DNA of 64,000 nt, taken from NCBI GenBank assembly GCA_963707465.1, contig CAVPQK010000011.1, forward strand, positions 558,001 to 622,000. Reading direction: 5' to 3'. The notes beneath the pieces are model-generated. The model was not told the origin of the DNA. It saw only the letters and a list, made by a program, of their open reading frames with translations, and did not search any database. Made by a program: the position numbers and the translations under genes. Positions 8,011-16,269 of the stretch are shown here, one piece after another (positions within the stretch are counted from its first letter, which is position 1; each line of letters starts with the position of its first letter). Source of the stretch: Bog-159 sp963707465 (lineage in GTDB: Bacteria; Acidobacteriota; Terriglobia; Bryobacterales; Bryobacteraceae).

Positions 8011-9304
8011 GCGCGCTTGCGGCCGCCACGGTCCCATACACTTCCAGCGCGCGCGCGGCCATGCGGGCGGCGCTGTAATGCTCGCGCACGCCATCCACGC
8101 CGCGCTTTCCCAACTGCTCCAGAAGCGCCGGATCCTTCCAGAGCGAATAGATGCCCTGGGCCAGACTGGCCGTGTCGTCCGGTTCCACCAGAATACCACC
8201 GCCGGTCTTCTCCACGATCTCCGTCAGTCCGCCCCGGCGCGGCTCGACCACGGGCACGCCGTTGGCCATAGCCTCCAGCAGAAACAAGCCCTTGGGCTCG
8301 TCGTAGGTAGCGGGGACCGACAACACGTCGAGGTTGCGCAGGAAATCGATTTTGTGCGGCCGGTCGAGCACCCCGCGATAGCGGAACTCGTGCTCGAGGC
8401 CCGCCGCCTTGATGCGCCGCTCGATACCGTGCAGATAGCCGCGGTGCTCCGGCGCCAGATACCCGGCCACTTCCAGGGCGCTGCCGCCGAAGTCGGTCTC
8501 GCGCCGCAATTTCAGGTACGCGTCGGCAAGCAGGTGCAGCCCCTTCTCCGGCGCGACTCGCGCGAAGTATCCCACCGTGAAACAGTTGGTGTGCAGCCGC
8601 AGCGTGGCATCGTATCCCTTCAGATTCACGCCCAGCGGCACCACGTGCATCTTGCGCTCGGGGATCCCGAGGTAGCCGCACATGTGGCCCGCATAATATT
8701 CGCTGACCGCGGCGAAGCCATCCACGTGTTCGATGTTGGCCCGGATCAGTGCGAGCGACTGCCTACGGTAGGGCTCCGGAAGCTGGCTCAGGAACAGGTC
8801 TTCGCCCTGCAGCGTGCAGCAGATCGGGCGGCCCACGGCTTCCCGGATAGGCTGCGCCAGGCCGATCAGCAGCGAATTCGGCAGCGTCACGATGTCGGGC
8901 GGCGGCTCGCTGCGCAGCCAGGCCGCCAGCTTGTGGATCTCCTTCTGCTGCCGCCCGTCTTCGCCGCGCAGCATGGAGACGGTCATCTCGCCCAGCAGCC
9001 GCGGGTTCACCGGAATCGAGCGGCGCGATGCCAGCTTCAGCGCCCACGCGGAATCCCACAGGCGGTCGAGCAGCCACGGCGTCTTGCGGAAAAAGCCGGA
9101 ATGCTGTTCCAGATACACGCTGATGCCGCCGAAAAAAACCTTGTGCGCGGCCACATTGGTCTCGTCGGTGAGGGTTGGCGTATAAATTGGAAGCAGGATG
9201 ATGTCGTGCCCCTGGCTCTTCAACTCCGCGGCCAGGGCGTTGTCGCGGATGCAGCTTCCGCAGTACATTTGCGCCGCGCCGGCGGTGAAGGCCAGGATCT
9301 TCAT
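8003..9304 (-). CDS. Glycosyltransferase, GT4-like (GT-B fold)
   Basis: 433 aa from the ATG at 9304. The N-terminal half has the donor/acceptor Rossmann start (KILAFTAGAAQMYCGSCIRD; the GSCIRDN motif is frequent in acidobacterial family-4 glycosyltransferases). The C-terminal half has VGYFARVAPEKGLHLLADAY and the donor-sugar motif EPKGLFLLEAMANGVPVVEP, with the E-x7-E pair expected for retaining GT4 enzymes. It should transfer a nucleotide-activated sugar to an unknown acceptor in the cytoplasm. It lies 7 bases after the acyl-reductase gene and overlaps the ABC ATPase gene, suggesting that the acceptor is made by the former and exported by the latter. Confidence 0.85.
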   Translation of the reverse strand: MKILAFTAGAAQMYCGSCIRDNALAAELKSQGHDIILLPIYTPTLTDETNVAAHKVFFGGISVYLEQHSGFFRKTPWLLDRLWDSAWALKLASRRSIPVNPRLLGEMTVSMLRGEDGRQQKEIHKLAAWLRSEPPPDIVTLPNSLLIGLAQPIREAVGRPICCTLQGEDLFLSQLPEPYRRQSLALIRANIEHVDGFAAVSEYYAGHMCGYLGIPERKMHVVPLGVNLKGYDATLRLHTNCFTVGYFARVAPEKGLHLLADAYLKLRRETDFGGSALEVAGYLAPEHRGYLHGIERRIKAAGLEHEFRYRGVLDRPHKIDFLRNLDVLSVPATYDEPKGLFLLEAMANGVPVVEPRRGGLTEIVEKTGGGILVEPDDTASLAQGIYSLWKDPALLEQLGKRGVDGVREHYSAARMAARALEVYGTVAAASAHA

Positions 9305-9311
9305 GCCGCCT

Positions 9312-10751
9312 TCATACCGCGCACTGAAACGCGCGGCGCGCGTAGAGATGGTCGAACAGATTGCCTTCGTGCGGCTGATCCCAACTGATGCGCTGCGTCG
9401 GAATCGCGCCCAGGTTCAAGCGGCCCACATCGGGCGAGGCCAGCAGCCGCGCGATCAGCTTACGGTCGTGCGTGATGGCGGTCACCACCAGGCTCGGGCC
9501 GAGCGCGCGCGGGATCGCGTCCTGGCTCACCGGCACCACGCTGGCGAATGGAAACAGGAATTCGCGGTTGGCCAGCGGGTGCGCGGGCGAATCGCACAAC
9601 ACAATGGTGGGCAGCAGGTACGCGCAGCCTTGAAAAGTAGCCAGGCGCGACTGGCTCCAGGGCGCGCGATGGGACGCCGTGACGTCGCGCGCGGACTCGC
9701 CATCCAGTTCGCCCTCGATGGTTTGGGAGATTCGCTCGGCCAGCCCCGCATTGGCGAACGGCGCGATCTGCGCCTGTTCGTCGTCCTCATCCCGCGGCAC
9801 GACGGCGGCCAGACGCGCGGCCAGCGCCTCGGCGATCTCGGCGGCGTGCGAAGTCGTCCATACGCCCGACGCATTGATGCAGGAACGGCCGGAATTTTCC
9901 AGGATGGAGGAAACCATCACGTCGATGTATTGCTCCCACTCATCCGCACAATCCGCGCCGATTACGATTTTGCTGTAGCCGGGGCCGTGCACCTCGATGC
10001 GCGGATCGCCCTGCCACATACGCGTGGACGATACATCGCCAAACACCATGCCGCGGCCGCATCGCCGCAGAATCTCGGCCGCGCCCGCGTGATCGGCCGG
10101 GTAGTAGCCGAACGCGTCCGGCGGCGCGCCCGCGTGGATCAGCGCCTGGATCATGCGGTATGGCGTCCAGGGCTCGGCGCCGCCGGGCTTCAGCACCAGG
10201 GGCGTTTTCAATGCAAACGCCGGCGCCCACAGCGAATGCACGCCGGGCGAATTGCTGGGCAGCACCACGCCCAGCGACTCGCCGCGCGGGAAAAAGCTCA
10301 ACCCCTCGGCGTAGCCGGCATCGAGCACGCGCAAATCCAACCCGCGCGTCAGGCCGTTGACCACCGTGTCCATGTCCGCCAGCACGGTGCGGATTTTATG
10401 CATGTTGCGGCGCGCCATCACATGCGGCAGGCCCGTGGTGGCGGAAACCTGGCGCACATAATCTTCGGGCGATTGCGTCGTGTCGCCTAGCGGCAGCGGG
10501 GACGCCGCGAACAAATCCGCCGCGCGCCGGCACATGCCGAACAATTCCTGTGTGCTGAAGCCCGCCAGCAGCGCGCGCGCCATTTCCTGATCCAGCAGAT
10601 CGCGCCGGATCAGCCCCACATTCGCCTGGCTGATTTCGACGAACGGCTCGCCGGTGCGGTAGTGGGGCGTGCGCACGGTATCCAGGCTGCGGTACGGCCG
10701 GCCGCGCCGTAATAGCGGGATGTGCACGACTTGCTGCATCGCTGGCGGCAT
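9312..10751 (-). CDS. Acyl reductase, LuxC/aldehyde-dehydrogenase-like
   Basis: 479 aa, starting at an ATG that shares one base with the upstream stop (TGATG at 10753-10749). Aldehyde-dehydrogenase features are visible: GVVLPSNSPGVHSLW (161-175), LVLKPGGAEPWTP (185-197) and the catalytic-cysteine segment ENSGRSCINASGV (Cys291). The family reduces an activated acyl group (acyl-AMP, acyl-enzyme or acyl-CoA) to an aldehyde with NAD(P)H. The directly coupled upstream gene is an adenylate-forming enzyme, so together they form a two-protein carboxylic acid reductase, analogous to LuxE/LuxC or EhpF/EhpG of phenazine biosynthesis. The substrate is unknown. Confidence 0.8.
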   Translation of the reverse strand: MPPAMQQVVHIPLLRRGRPYRSLDTVRTPHYRTGEPFVEISQANVGLIRRDLLDQEMARALLAGFSTQELFGMCRRAADLFAASPLPLGDTTQSPEDYVRQVSATTGLPHVMARRNMHKIRTVLADMDTVVNGLTRGLDLRVLDAGYAEGLSFFPRGESLGVVLPSNSPGVHSLWAPAFALKTPLVLKPGGAEPWTPYRMIQALIHAGAPPDAFGYYPADHAGAAEILRRCGRGMVFGDVSSTRMWQGDPRIEVHGPGYSKIVIGADCADEWEQYIDVMVSSILENSGRSCINASGVWTTSHAAEIAEALAARLAAVVPRDEDDEQAQIAPFANAGLAERISQTIEGELDGESARDVTASHRAPWSQSRLATFQGCAYLLPTIVLCDSPAHPLANREFLFPFASVVPVSQDAIPRALGPSLVVTAITHDRKLIARLLASPDVGRLNLGAIPTQRISWDQPHEGNLFDHLYARRAFQCAV

Positions 10752-11842
10752 CAGTAAACGCCCTCGACCACGGTCTTCTGGAACCTGGAAAACGGCCGCA
10801 CGTTGCGCACGCCGTCCCAAGGGTACTCTGTATATGACGGTTCACGCTCCGCCTCGTCCCGCTCCAAAAAACGCGGCATGAAAAATTCGCGCGTCAGCGT
10901 CGTCAGCCGCACGCGGCCAGTTTCGCCGTAGCCGACCACGCGCAACGGATTGTCCGCATCCACCACTTCGATCATGGCGCGCGGCGCGGGCGGGTAATAG
11001 ATGATGGCGTAGTTGTCCTTCGCCAGGCGCGGTTTGTGGACCGCCAGCCCCATCAGGGTGTTGCCGTAAGTGGGCGCGAAGTAGACGCCGTCCAGCAATT
11101 CCTCCACGGCGAAGCGATGGAACTGCGGAGTCATTTCCGTGCCGCCGCAAAATACGCCGCGAATGCCCATTTTCTTGAGCGAAACCTTCTCGCACAGCGC
11201 TTCCAGCAGCTTGGGCGTGGTAAACATGCAGCGGATATTGTCGTGCGCGCGCAGCAGCGTCAAGCCCTGCTCGACCACGTGCTGCTTGTAAGCCTCCGCC
11301 TCCTCGATTTTTCCGCGCTTGATCAGCTTGATGACCCAGCGCGGATCCAAATCCGTCATGAAGCAGATCCCGCCGCGGAATTGCGCCAGGTGCTCGACGG
11401 CCAGCCGCAGCCGCCGCGGCCCGCTCGGCCCGAGCATCAGCCAATCCGAGCCCGGCGGGAAAGCCTCGTCCGGCAAAGTGCCGCTGAAGGCTTCGTAATC
11501 GATACGGAAATCGTCAATCGAGATGCGCGACTTCGGCACGCCCGTGCTGCCGCCGGTCTCGAAAACGTAGACGGGCCGGCCGGCATAGCCTTTGGGCACC
11601 CAGCGGCGCACGGGCCCGCCGCGCAGCCACTCGTCCTGGAAGAAGCCCAAGCGGTCCAGATCGTCGTACCCGCGGATTTCGGTCCTCGGATCCCAGTCGA
11701 GCTTGGCGGCGAAGTCCAGCCAGAATGGGCAGCCGGTTTCCGGGTTGAAGTGCCACTGGACGACCTCGCGCGTCCAGGCGTCCAGCGCCGCGCGCGCGGC
11801 TTTGGTTTTGGCCAGCAGGCCGGTTTCGATAAGAGTGTCCAC
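10751..11842 (-). CDS. AMP-forming carboxylate-activating enzyme, LuxE/EhpF-like
   Basis: 363 aa; the only in-frame early start is GTG at 11842 with a weak purine-rich leader. The adenylate-forming motif FETGGSTGVPKSRI (94-107) is clear, followed by PTYGNTLMG (about 260) and the YGETGRVRLTTL hinge region near residue 310. The protein is short and lacks a normal C-terminal AMP-binding lid, as in EhpF-type arylcarboxylate or LuxE-type acyl activators rather than acyl-CoA ligases. It would activate a carboxylic acid for the reductase encoded next. First gene of a five-gene unit ending with an ABC exporter. Confidence 0.78.
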   Translation of the reverse strand: MDTLIETGLLAKTKAARAALDAWTREVVQWHFNPETGCPFWLDFAAKLDWDPRTEIRGYDDLDRLGFFQDEWLRGGPVRRWVPKGYAGRPVYVFETGGSTGVPKSRISIDDFRIDYEAFSGTLPDEAFPPGSDWLMLGPSGPRRLRLAVEHLAQFRGGICFMTDLDPRWVIKLIKRGKIEEAEAYKQHVVEQGLTLLRAHDNIRCMFTTPKLLEALCEKVSLKKMGIRGVFCGGTEMTPQFHRFAVEELLDGVYFAPTYGNTLMGLAVHKPRLAKDNYAIIYYPPAPRAMIEVVDADNPLRVVGYGETGRVRLTTLTREFFMPRFLERDEAEREPSYTEYPWDGVRNVRPFSRFQKTVVEGVY

Positions 11843-11872
11843 GGTTTCTTTAGTTTAGTATGACGCGCTGGG

Positions 11873-12175
11873 TCAGGCGGCGTTGGTCTTGGGCTGCACC
11901 TCGCGCTCGATCCGCTTCAGCTTGGATTGCCGGGCCAGCCGAAGCTCGTAATCCAGTTGCAGCCCCAGCCAGAATTCCGCGCTCGTTCCCAAATAGCGGG
12001 CCAGGCGCAGCGCGGTATCGGCGGTAATTCCTCGCCGGCCCCGTACAATCTCGTTGAGGCGCGCGCTGTCGACACCGAGCGCCTTCGCAAGTCGATTGAC
12101 GCTCATGTTCATGGGGTCAAGCACGTCCTCCCGAAGCGTTTCGCCCGGATGAATGGGTGGTAATGCGTTTGGCAT
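11873..12175 (-). CDS. higA: HigA-family antitoxin (XRE helix-turn-helix)
   Basis: 100 aa. The N-terminus PPIHPGETLREDVLDPM is the hallmark of HigA/VapI-type antitoxins, followed by a helix-turn-helix (SVNRLAKALGVDSARLNEIV, about 26-45) and GRRGITADTALRLARYLG, then SAEFWLGLQLDYELRLAR. It binds and neutralises the HigB RNase and represses the operon. It lies 14 bases downstream of the toxin gene, the reversed toxin-first order typical of higBA. A candidate operator is visible at 12481-12495. Confidence 0.93.
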   Translation of the reverse strand: MPNALPPIHPGETLREDVLDPMNMSVNRLAKALGVDSARLNEIVRGRRGITADTALRLARYLGTSAEFWLGLQLDYELRLARQSKLKRIEREVQPKTNAA

Positions 12176-12189
12176 AAATCGTTGCGTCC

Positions 12190-12468
12190 TTAATGGTAGT
12201 CCACGATCTCAACTCGATGTGCGTCGCCCTCCGACGAGATGAAGCAGATTCGGAACTGGTCGTTGATGCGGATACTGTATTGCCCAGCCCGAGCGCCTTT
12301 GAGTGCTTCCAGCCGGTTCCCAGGCAGCGCCGAAAGGTCGATTAGGCTGCGCGCCTGATCAAGCTGATACAGCTTGCGCCGAGCCGTCCTCTCGACGGCC
12401 TGAAACCGCTTGCAAGGTTCGTCGCGGAACAGCTTCGCGCTTTCCGCATCCCGGAACGAACGGATCAC
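12190..12468 (-). CDS. higB: HigB-family toxin (RelE-like mRNA interferase)
   Basis: 92 aa. The sequence MIRSFRDAESAKLFRDE, ARRKLYQLDQARSLIDLSAL, PGNRLEALKGARAGQYSIRI, NDQFRICFISSE and VEIVDYH at the end follow the HigB/RelE-superfamily pattern of a ribosome-associated endoribonuclease. The in-frame start is GTG at 12468; the nearby ATG at 12470 is out of frame. The predicted -10 box ends only about 7 bases upstream of this GTG, so the mRNA may be leaderless or nearly so. Paired with higA downstream. Confidence 0.93.
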   Translation of the reverse strand: MIRSFRDAESAKLFRDEPCKRFQAVERTARRKLYQLDQARSLIDLSALPGNRLEALKGARAGQYSIRINDQFRICFISSEGDAHRVEIVDYH

Positions 12469-12474
12469 ATCCTT

Positions 12475-12503
12475 AGTGTATAGCGTTCAACGCTAAGCGT
12501 CAA
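12475..12503 (-). promoter_or_regulatory. higBA promoter with palindromic operator in the spacer
   Basis: On the minus strand TTGACG (-35, 12503-12498) and TACACT (-10, 12480-12475) are separated by exactly 17 bases. The perfect palindrome TAGCGTTCAACGCTA (12481-12495, single central base) occupies that spacer. This placement would let HigA block RNA polymerase directly. Sequence pattern is direct observation; the operator role is inferred from how HigA autoregulation works in other bacteria. Confidence 0.7.
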
Positions 12504-12554
12504 GGCCCGCGAGCCGGTGGCCTCTACCTCCGCCGGAACCGCTATATTGGCAAT

Positions 12555-13226
12555 GTGACGCTTTCCCGAGCCGAGACCAAAGCCCTCTACGACAAAATCG
12601 CCAAGGTCTACGACCTTTTGTCCGAGCACACCGAAGGACCCGTGCGCGAGGCCGGTCTGCGCATGCTCGCGCCGCAGCCGGGCGAGATGGTCCTCGAAAT
12701 CGGATTCGGCACCGGCCACGCACTGGTCTGGCTGGCGCGCGCGGTCGGACCCCCCGGCAAAGTATACGGCATCGATCTGTCCGATGGGATGATGGTCGTG
12801 GCGCGAGACCTACTCTGGCAAGAGGGGATCGCCGACCGCGTTGAACTGCGCTTGGGAGACGCGACCGAGCTGCCCTATCCGGCCGGCAGCATGGATGCCG
12901 TGTTCATGAGCTTCACCCTGGAGTTGTTCGACACGCCGGAAATCCCCAAAGTGCTCGCGCAATGCCGGCGCGTGCTCAAGACCGGCGGGCGCATCGTGGT
13001 CGTCGGTATGTCGAAAGAAGGACGGCACGGAGTCGTTTACGAGGCCTACGAGTGGACGCACCAGCACTTCCCCAACTTTGTCGATTGCCGTCCGATTCTC
13101 GTCAGTCAGGTCCTGGCGGCGGCCGGCTTTCAGGTTACGGAGAAGCAGAACGTGCGGATATGGGTTCCCATGGAAATCGTCCGCGCCGCGAAGGTCAGTG
13201 CGCCAGAAAGTGATCCACCGTCTTGA
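12555..13226 (+). CDS. Class I SAM-dependent methyltransferase (UbiE-like)
   Basis: 223 aa from GTG at 12555; an overlapping ATG at 12553 is out of frame. Motif I is VLEIGFGTGHAL (46-57), followed by GKVYGIDLSDGMMVVARD (acidic residue after beta 2), VELRLGDATELPYPAGSMDA and FMSFTLELF, the pattern of UbiE/COQ5-type small-molecule methyltransferases. The acceptor is unknown. It stands alone, divergent from higBA, and its last 32 bases overlap the 3' end of the convergent hydrolase gene, so the two genes are transcribed toward one another. Confidence 0.85.
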   Translation: MTLSRAETKALYDKIAKVYDLLSEHTEGPVREAGLRMLAPQPGEMVLEIGFGTGHALVWLARAVGPPGKVYGIDLSDGMMVVARDLLWQEGIADRVELRLGDATELPYPAGSMDAVFMSFTLELFDTPEIPKVLAQCRRVLKTGGRIVVVGMSKEGRHGVVYEAYEWTHQHFPNFVDCRPILVSQVLAAAGFQVTEKQNVRIWVPMEIVRAAKVSAPESDPPS

Positions 13227-14160
13227 TAAACAGTCCCGGTTGATCCACGAAGTTCATGTGGCCGCTCTTGGGGAAAATCACCAGCTTCGATCCGGCGATC
13301 AGCCGATGCATATCCTCGGAGAGCGAGGGCGCGCATTCGTCGTGATCGCCTGCGGTAATCAGCGTAGGCACTTTGATCGTCCCCAGGCGGTCCGCATATT
13401 CCACGGATTTCAAATTTCCGTCGATGATGTATTCCCCGTTCGATCCCCACATCTCCCTGTAAAGGTCCCAAGCCATGTTGCCATTAGCGATCGGATCGTA
13501 ATTCGCGTCCGGCCGCCGCTGGTAGAGATAGGGGAAATATCCTTCCGCCCACGCCGCGATCATATAATCGTTCGGATAGCGGTTCTTTTCGTAGTCCTTG
13601 CCTTTCCCGAAGAGGCCGGCCTTTTCGAGCGTCAGGATGCGGTCGCGCAGTTCCGGAGTCATATCGTCCAGAATGCGGCGCAAGACCGCGTTCATCTTCG
13701 TGGTGCTGTGAAAGGTGCTGCACAGAGCCAGATGCGTAAGATTGGCCTGGTACTTAAGCGCGTACGCCTGCGCCAGCACGCCGCCATACGAGTGGCCCAG
13801 CAGGCTGATGCGCCCCAGTTTGAGCCCTTGCCGCACGGCCTCGGTATCCTCGACCATGTTTTCGACCGTATAGCCGGACGGGTCATCGAGCTTCTCCGAC
13901 TTGCCCGACCCCCGCTCGTCGATGAAGATCAACTTGTGATGGCGGGCCAGCGGCAACAGGTACGGAAGGAAGTAGTCGTGCGATGCCCCCGGGCCGCCAT
14001 GCACAATCATCAGCGGCGCGCCCTGGCCGAGTGTCTGGTAATAAATCAGGACGCCGTGCGCATCCACGAAGCCGTCCTGCAGTGGGTAGACCGCGGGCGC
14101 TTGGGCGTTTGCGGCCGCGAACGGCAACAGCAGGAGCAGCAACGTCGGGATTGGTCTCAT
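13195..14160 (-). CDS. Secreted alpha/beta hydrolase, proline iminopeptidase-like
   Basis: 321 aa. A Sec signal peptide is clear (PIPTLLLLLLPFAAANAQ). The mature protein has the oxyanion motif HGGPGAS (54-60), DERGSGKS, the nucleophile elbow GHSYGG (Ser124), an acid in TAGDHDECAP and the histidine in PKSGHMNFVD. HGGPG plus DERGSG is characteristic of prolyl aminopeptidases (family S33) that release N-terminal proline; here the enzyme would act outside the cytoplasm. Export makes peptide scavenging plausible. It follows truA by 12 bases on the same strand and is probably co-transcribed. Confidence 0.85.
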   Translation of the reverse strand: MRPIPTLLLLLLPFAAANAQAPAVYPLQDGFVDAHGVLIYYQTLGQGAPLMIVHGGPGASHDYFLPYLLPLARHHKLIFIDERGSGKSEKLDDPSGYTVENMVEDTEAVRQGLKLGRISLLGHSYGGVLAQAYALKYQANLTHLALCSTFHSTTKMNAVLRRILDDMTPELRDRILTLEKAGLFGKGKDYEKNRYPNDYMIAAWAEGYFPYLYQRRPDANYDPIANGNMAWDLYREMWGSNGEYIIDGNLKSVEYADRLGTIKVPTLITAGDHDECAPSLSEDMHRLIAGSKLVIFPKSGHMNFVDQPGLFIKTVDHFLAH

Positions 14161-14172
14161 CGAATGAGGATA

Positions 14173-14916
14173 TCAGTACTCTACACCCACCAGAAACAAC
14201 CCTTTCGCAGGCGCGGTGGGACCGGCTTTGCGCGGGCAGCCTGGCGCCAGCAGCGCGCGCACGCCCGATTCGTCCAGATTGCCCCGGCCCGCTTCCAACA
14301 ACGATCCCACAATGTTGCGCACCATATGTTTTAGAAAGCCGCTGCCGCGCACGCGATAGATCAGACGGTCCGGCTGGGCTTCGAGCTGCGAACGGAAGAT
14401 GGTGCGCACCTTCGTCTTGCCTTCGTCGTCCCGGTCGTCGGAAGCCGCGAAGGCCGTGAAATCGTGCTCCCCCTCCAGGATCACCGCGCAGGCCAGCATG
14501 CGATCGACCGAGAGCGGATAGGGATGATGATGCGCGTAGCGCCATTCCCACGGCGGGCAGACTTCTGCGCGCACGATGCAGTATTCGTAAGTCTTGGCCA
14601 CGGCCTGGAAGCGGGGATGAAAATCCGGCGCGGCTTCCGCGGTGGAGAGCACCCTGATCGAGGGCGGCAGCAGCCGGTTCATGGCCTTGCGCAGGTTCGG
14701 CAGCGGGATCGGGTTCTCAATGCTGAAGGCGGCCACTTGTGCCAGGGCGTGGACGCCGGCATCGGTGCGGCCGGACCCGGCCACGTGCACCGCAGCGCCT
14801 TCGATTTCGCCCACGACCGACTCCAGCGCGCCCTGTATGGTGGGCAAGCCCGGCTGCACCTGCCAGCCGTGGAAGTCGGTACCGTCGTAGGCGAGTTGGA
14901 TTCGGATGCGGCGCAT
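14173..14916 (-). CDS. truA: tRNA pseudouridine synthase A
   Basis: 247 aa, normal length for TruA, which converts uridines 38-40 of the tRNA anticodon arm to pseudouridine. The N-terminal RIQLAYDGTDFHGWQVQPGL is diagnostic, as is GSGRTDAGVHALAQ, whose Asp52 is the catalytic residue. The C-terminal half has FTAFAASD and GFLKHMVRNIVGSLLEAGRG, the second conserved block. The ATG at 14916 is used; the hydrolase gene follows directly. Confidence 0.96.
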   Translation of the reverse strand: MRRIRIQLAYDGTDFHGWQVQPGLPTIQGALESVVGEIEGAAVHVAGSGRTDAGVHALAQVAAFSIENPIPLPNLRKAMNRLLPPSIRVLSTAEAAPDFHPRFQAVAKTYEYCIVRAEVCPPWEWRYAHHHPYPLSVDRMLACAVILEGEHDFTAFAASDDRDDEGKTKVRTIFRSQLEAQPDRLIYRVRGSGFLKHMVRNIVGSLLEAGRGNLDESGVRALLAPGCPRKAGPTAPAKGLFLVGVEY

Positions 14917-15029
14917 TAGACGCGCTTCGCGCGCGGTGTCTGGCGACCTTCAGCATAACCAGATCGAATGATGCGTGCAAGGCTGCCGGCTCTTTGAAAC
15001 GCGTGCTCATCTCGCGCTTATAATATTCC

Positions 15030-15059
15030 TTGACAAGTATATACTCTATGAGGTATAAC
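15030..15059 (+). promoter_or_regulatory. Sigma-70 type promoter of the VOC operon
   Basis: TTGACA at 15030-15035 is followed after 17-18 bases by GTATAA/TATAAC (15053-15059). The spacer and -10 contain an imperfect inverted repeat (TATACTC-TAT-GAGGTATA), which could bind a regulator. Another TATAAT sits just upstream at 15019-15024. The first gene begins at 15114 behind AAGGAG at 15101-15106. Confidence 0.7.
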
Positions 15060-15113
15060 GGAAGAGTGGAATCCGTCGCGGTCCATACCGCTAACTGACA
15101 AAGGAGAAATGAA

Positions 15114-15506
15114 ATGAAAATCAAAGTGACCAGCATATACGTGGACGATCAGGACAAGGCCCTGCGCTTCTATACGGAGGTACTGGGCTTGGCCAAGAAG
15201 GTCGATTTCAGTCAGGGCCCCTATCGCTGGCTGACCGTGGCCTCGCCCGAGGAGCCCGAAGGCACCGAACTGCAACTGTCGCTGAACGGCAACCCCGCGG
15301 CCAAAGCGTATCAGCAGGCCATCTTTCAACAGGGCCGGCCCGCCATCATGTTTTTCACCGGCGACGTCAAGGGAGATTACGAGCAGATCCAGTCCCGCGG
15401 CGCCGAGTTCACCATGCCGCCCACCGATGTGACCGGCTCGACCATTGCCATGCTGAACGACACCTGCGGCAACCTCGTTCAGCTCACCCAACTGGCACGC
15501 TGGTAA
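15114..15506 (+). CDS. VOC-superfamily protein (glyoxalase/dioxygenase fold)
   Basis: 130 aa. The sequence KVTSIYVDDQDKALRFYTEV begins a classical beta-alpha-beta-beta-beta VOC module, with GPYRWLTVASPEEPEGTELQL and GDVKGDYEQIQSRGAEFTMP forming the second half, ending DTCGNLVQLTQLAR. Single-module VOC proteins act as lyases, isomerases, dioxygenases or drug-binding resistance proteins. This one lacks an obvious N-terminal metal His at the usual place, so metal dependence is uncertain. A strong AAGGAG precedes the second ATG (15114); the ATG at 15109 stops at once. First gene of an operon running to 17853. Confidence 0.83.
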   Translation: MKIKVTSIYVDDQDKALRFYTEVLGLAKKVDFSQGPYRWLTVASPEEPEGTELQLSLNGNPAAKAYQQAIFQQGRPAIMFFTGDVKGDYEQIQSRGAEFTMPPTDVTGSTIAMLNDTCGNLVQLTQLARW

Positions 15507-15518
15507 GGAGCCTGAACT

Positions 15519-16007
15519 ATGAACCGGCGTATGTTTGCAATCCATTCCGCCCTGGCGGGCGCGGCACTGTGGCTCTCGGCCGCCGCTGCGGACCGCGAAA
15601 AGGAAGACAAAAGGAAAATGAAACACACCATCGACAACCTTATGATGTTCAGCATCGCGGTTAACGACATGCCGAAAGCGAAAGCATTTTATACCGGCAA
15701 ACTGGGTTTGAACGTCGCCACGGAAAACCGCAGGGACGACCACAACTGGTGGGTATCGCTTACTGTCCCAGACGGTGGAACTTCTCTTACCCTCACCACC
15801 GCTCACGAAAACATGAAACCCGGCACAATGAAGCTGTACTTTGCTACGTCGGACATCACCGCGGCCCACCAGGAGCTCAGCGTAAACGGCGCGAAGGTCA
15901 ACGAAATCAAAAACGACCTGTTCGGCCCCGGGTCCGGCGTAAAGTGGTTTAATGTTGAGGACCCTGACGGCAATCAGGTCTTGCTGGTACAGGTCCCGCG
16001 CAAGTAA
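15519..16007 (+). CDS. VOC-superfamily protein with N-terminal signal-like leader
   Basis: 162 aa. Behind AAGGAG the ATG at 15519 gives MNRRMFAIHSALAGAALWLS, a short Tat- or Sec-like leader ending near AAAADREKEDKR. The VOC module follows (IDNLMMFSIAVNDMPKAKAF to FNVEDPDGNQVLLVQVP). Using a second ATG (residue 34) would give a leaderless cytoplasmic protein, but its ribosome site is poor. Exported VOC proteins are uncommon, so either the leader is real and the protein acts in the periplasm, or start choice varies. 12 bases separate it from the first VOC gene. Confidence 0.78.
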   Translation: MNRRMFAIHSALAGAALWLSAAAADREKEDKRKMKHTIDNLMMFSIAVNDMPKAKAFYTGKLGLNVATENRRDDHNWWVSLTVPDGGTSLTLTTAHENMKPGTMKLYFATSDITAAHQELSVNGAKVNEIKNDLFGPGSGVKWFNVEDPDGNQVLLVQVPRK

Positions 16008-16023
16008 GCTGGAGGAAAAAACA

Positions 16024-16269
16024 ATGATGAGAGAGGCAACCAAACGTTCGATTTTTCGCTGGATTCACATCGTCTTCAGCATTCCGATACTCGGTTACAT
16101 CTATAGCCCGTTTGAAGAGATTCCAAAGTACGCCGACGTTGTCCGGCAGGTCGTTGTTCCTGTCATTCTCCTTTCCGGACTCTGGATGTGGAAAGGCCAC
16201 GTCGTACGGCGGCTTATTACGGCAAGCATTCGAGGCATGCGATCCCATGAATCCATCGGAACGTATTGA
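16024..16269 (+). CDS. Small membrane protein, 81 aa
   Basis: The ATG at 16024 follows a GGAGG-type site at about 16011. The product has two hydrophobic spans, IFRWIHIVFSIPILGYIYSP (about 10-29) and VVRQVVVPVILLSGLWMWKG (about 39-58), and a basic C-terminal tail. RWIHIVFSIPILGYIYSP resembles small membrane proteins found beside VOC or stress genes in soil bacteria, but I cannot name a function. Its last 23 bases overlap the next gene. Confidence 0.72.
   Translation: MMREATKRSIFRWIHIVFSIPILGYIYSPFEEIPKYADVVRQVVVPVILLSGLWMWKGHVVRRLITASIRGMRSHESIGTY

Noticed and set aside
15018..16043. 341-codon minus-strand frame over the VOC genes
   Set aside because: Antisense to two clear VOC genes that have ribosome sites and a promoter.
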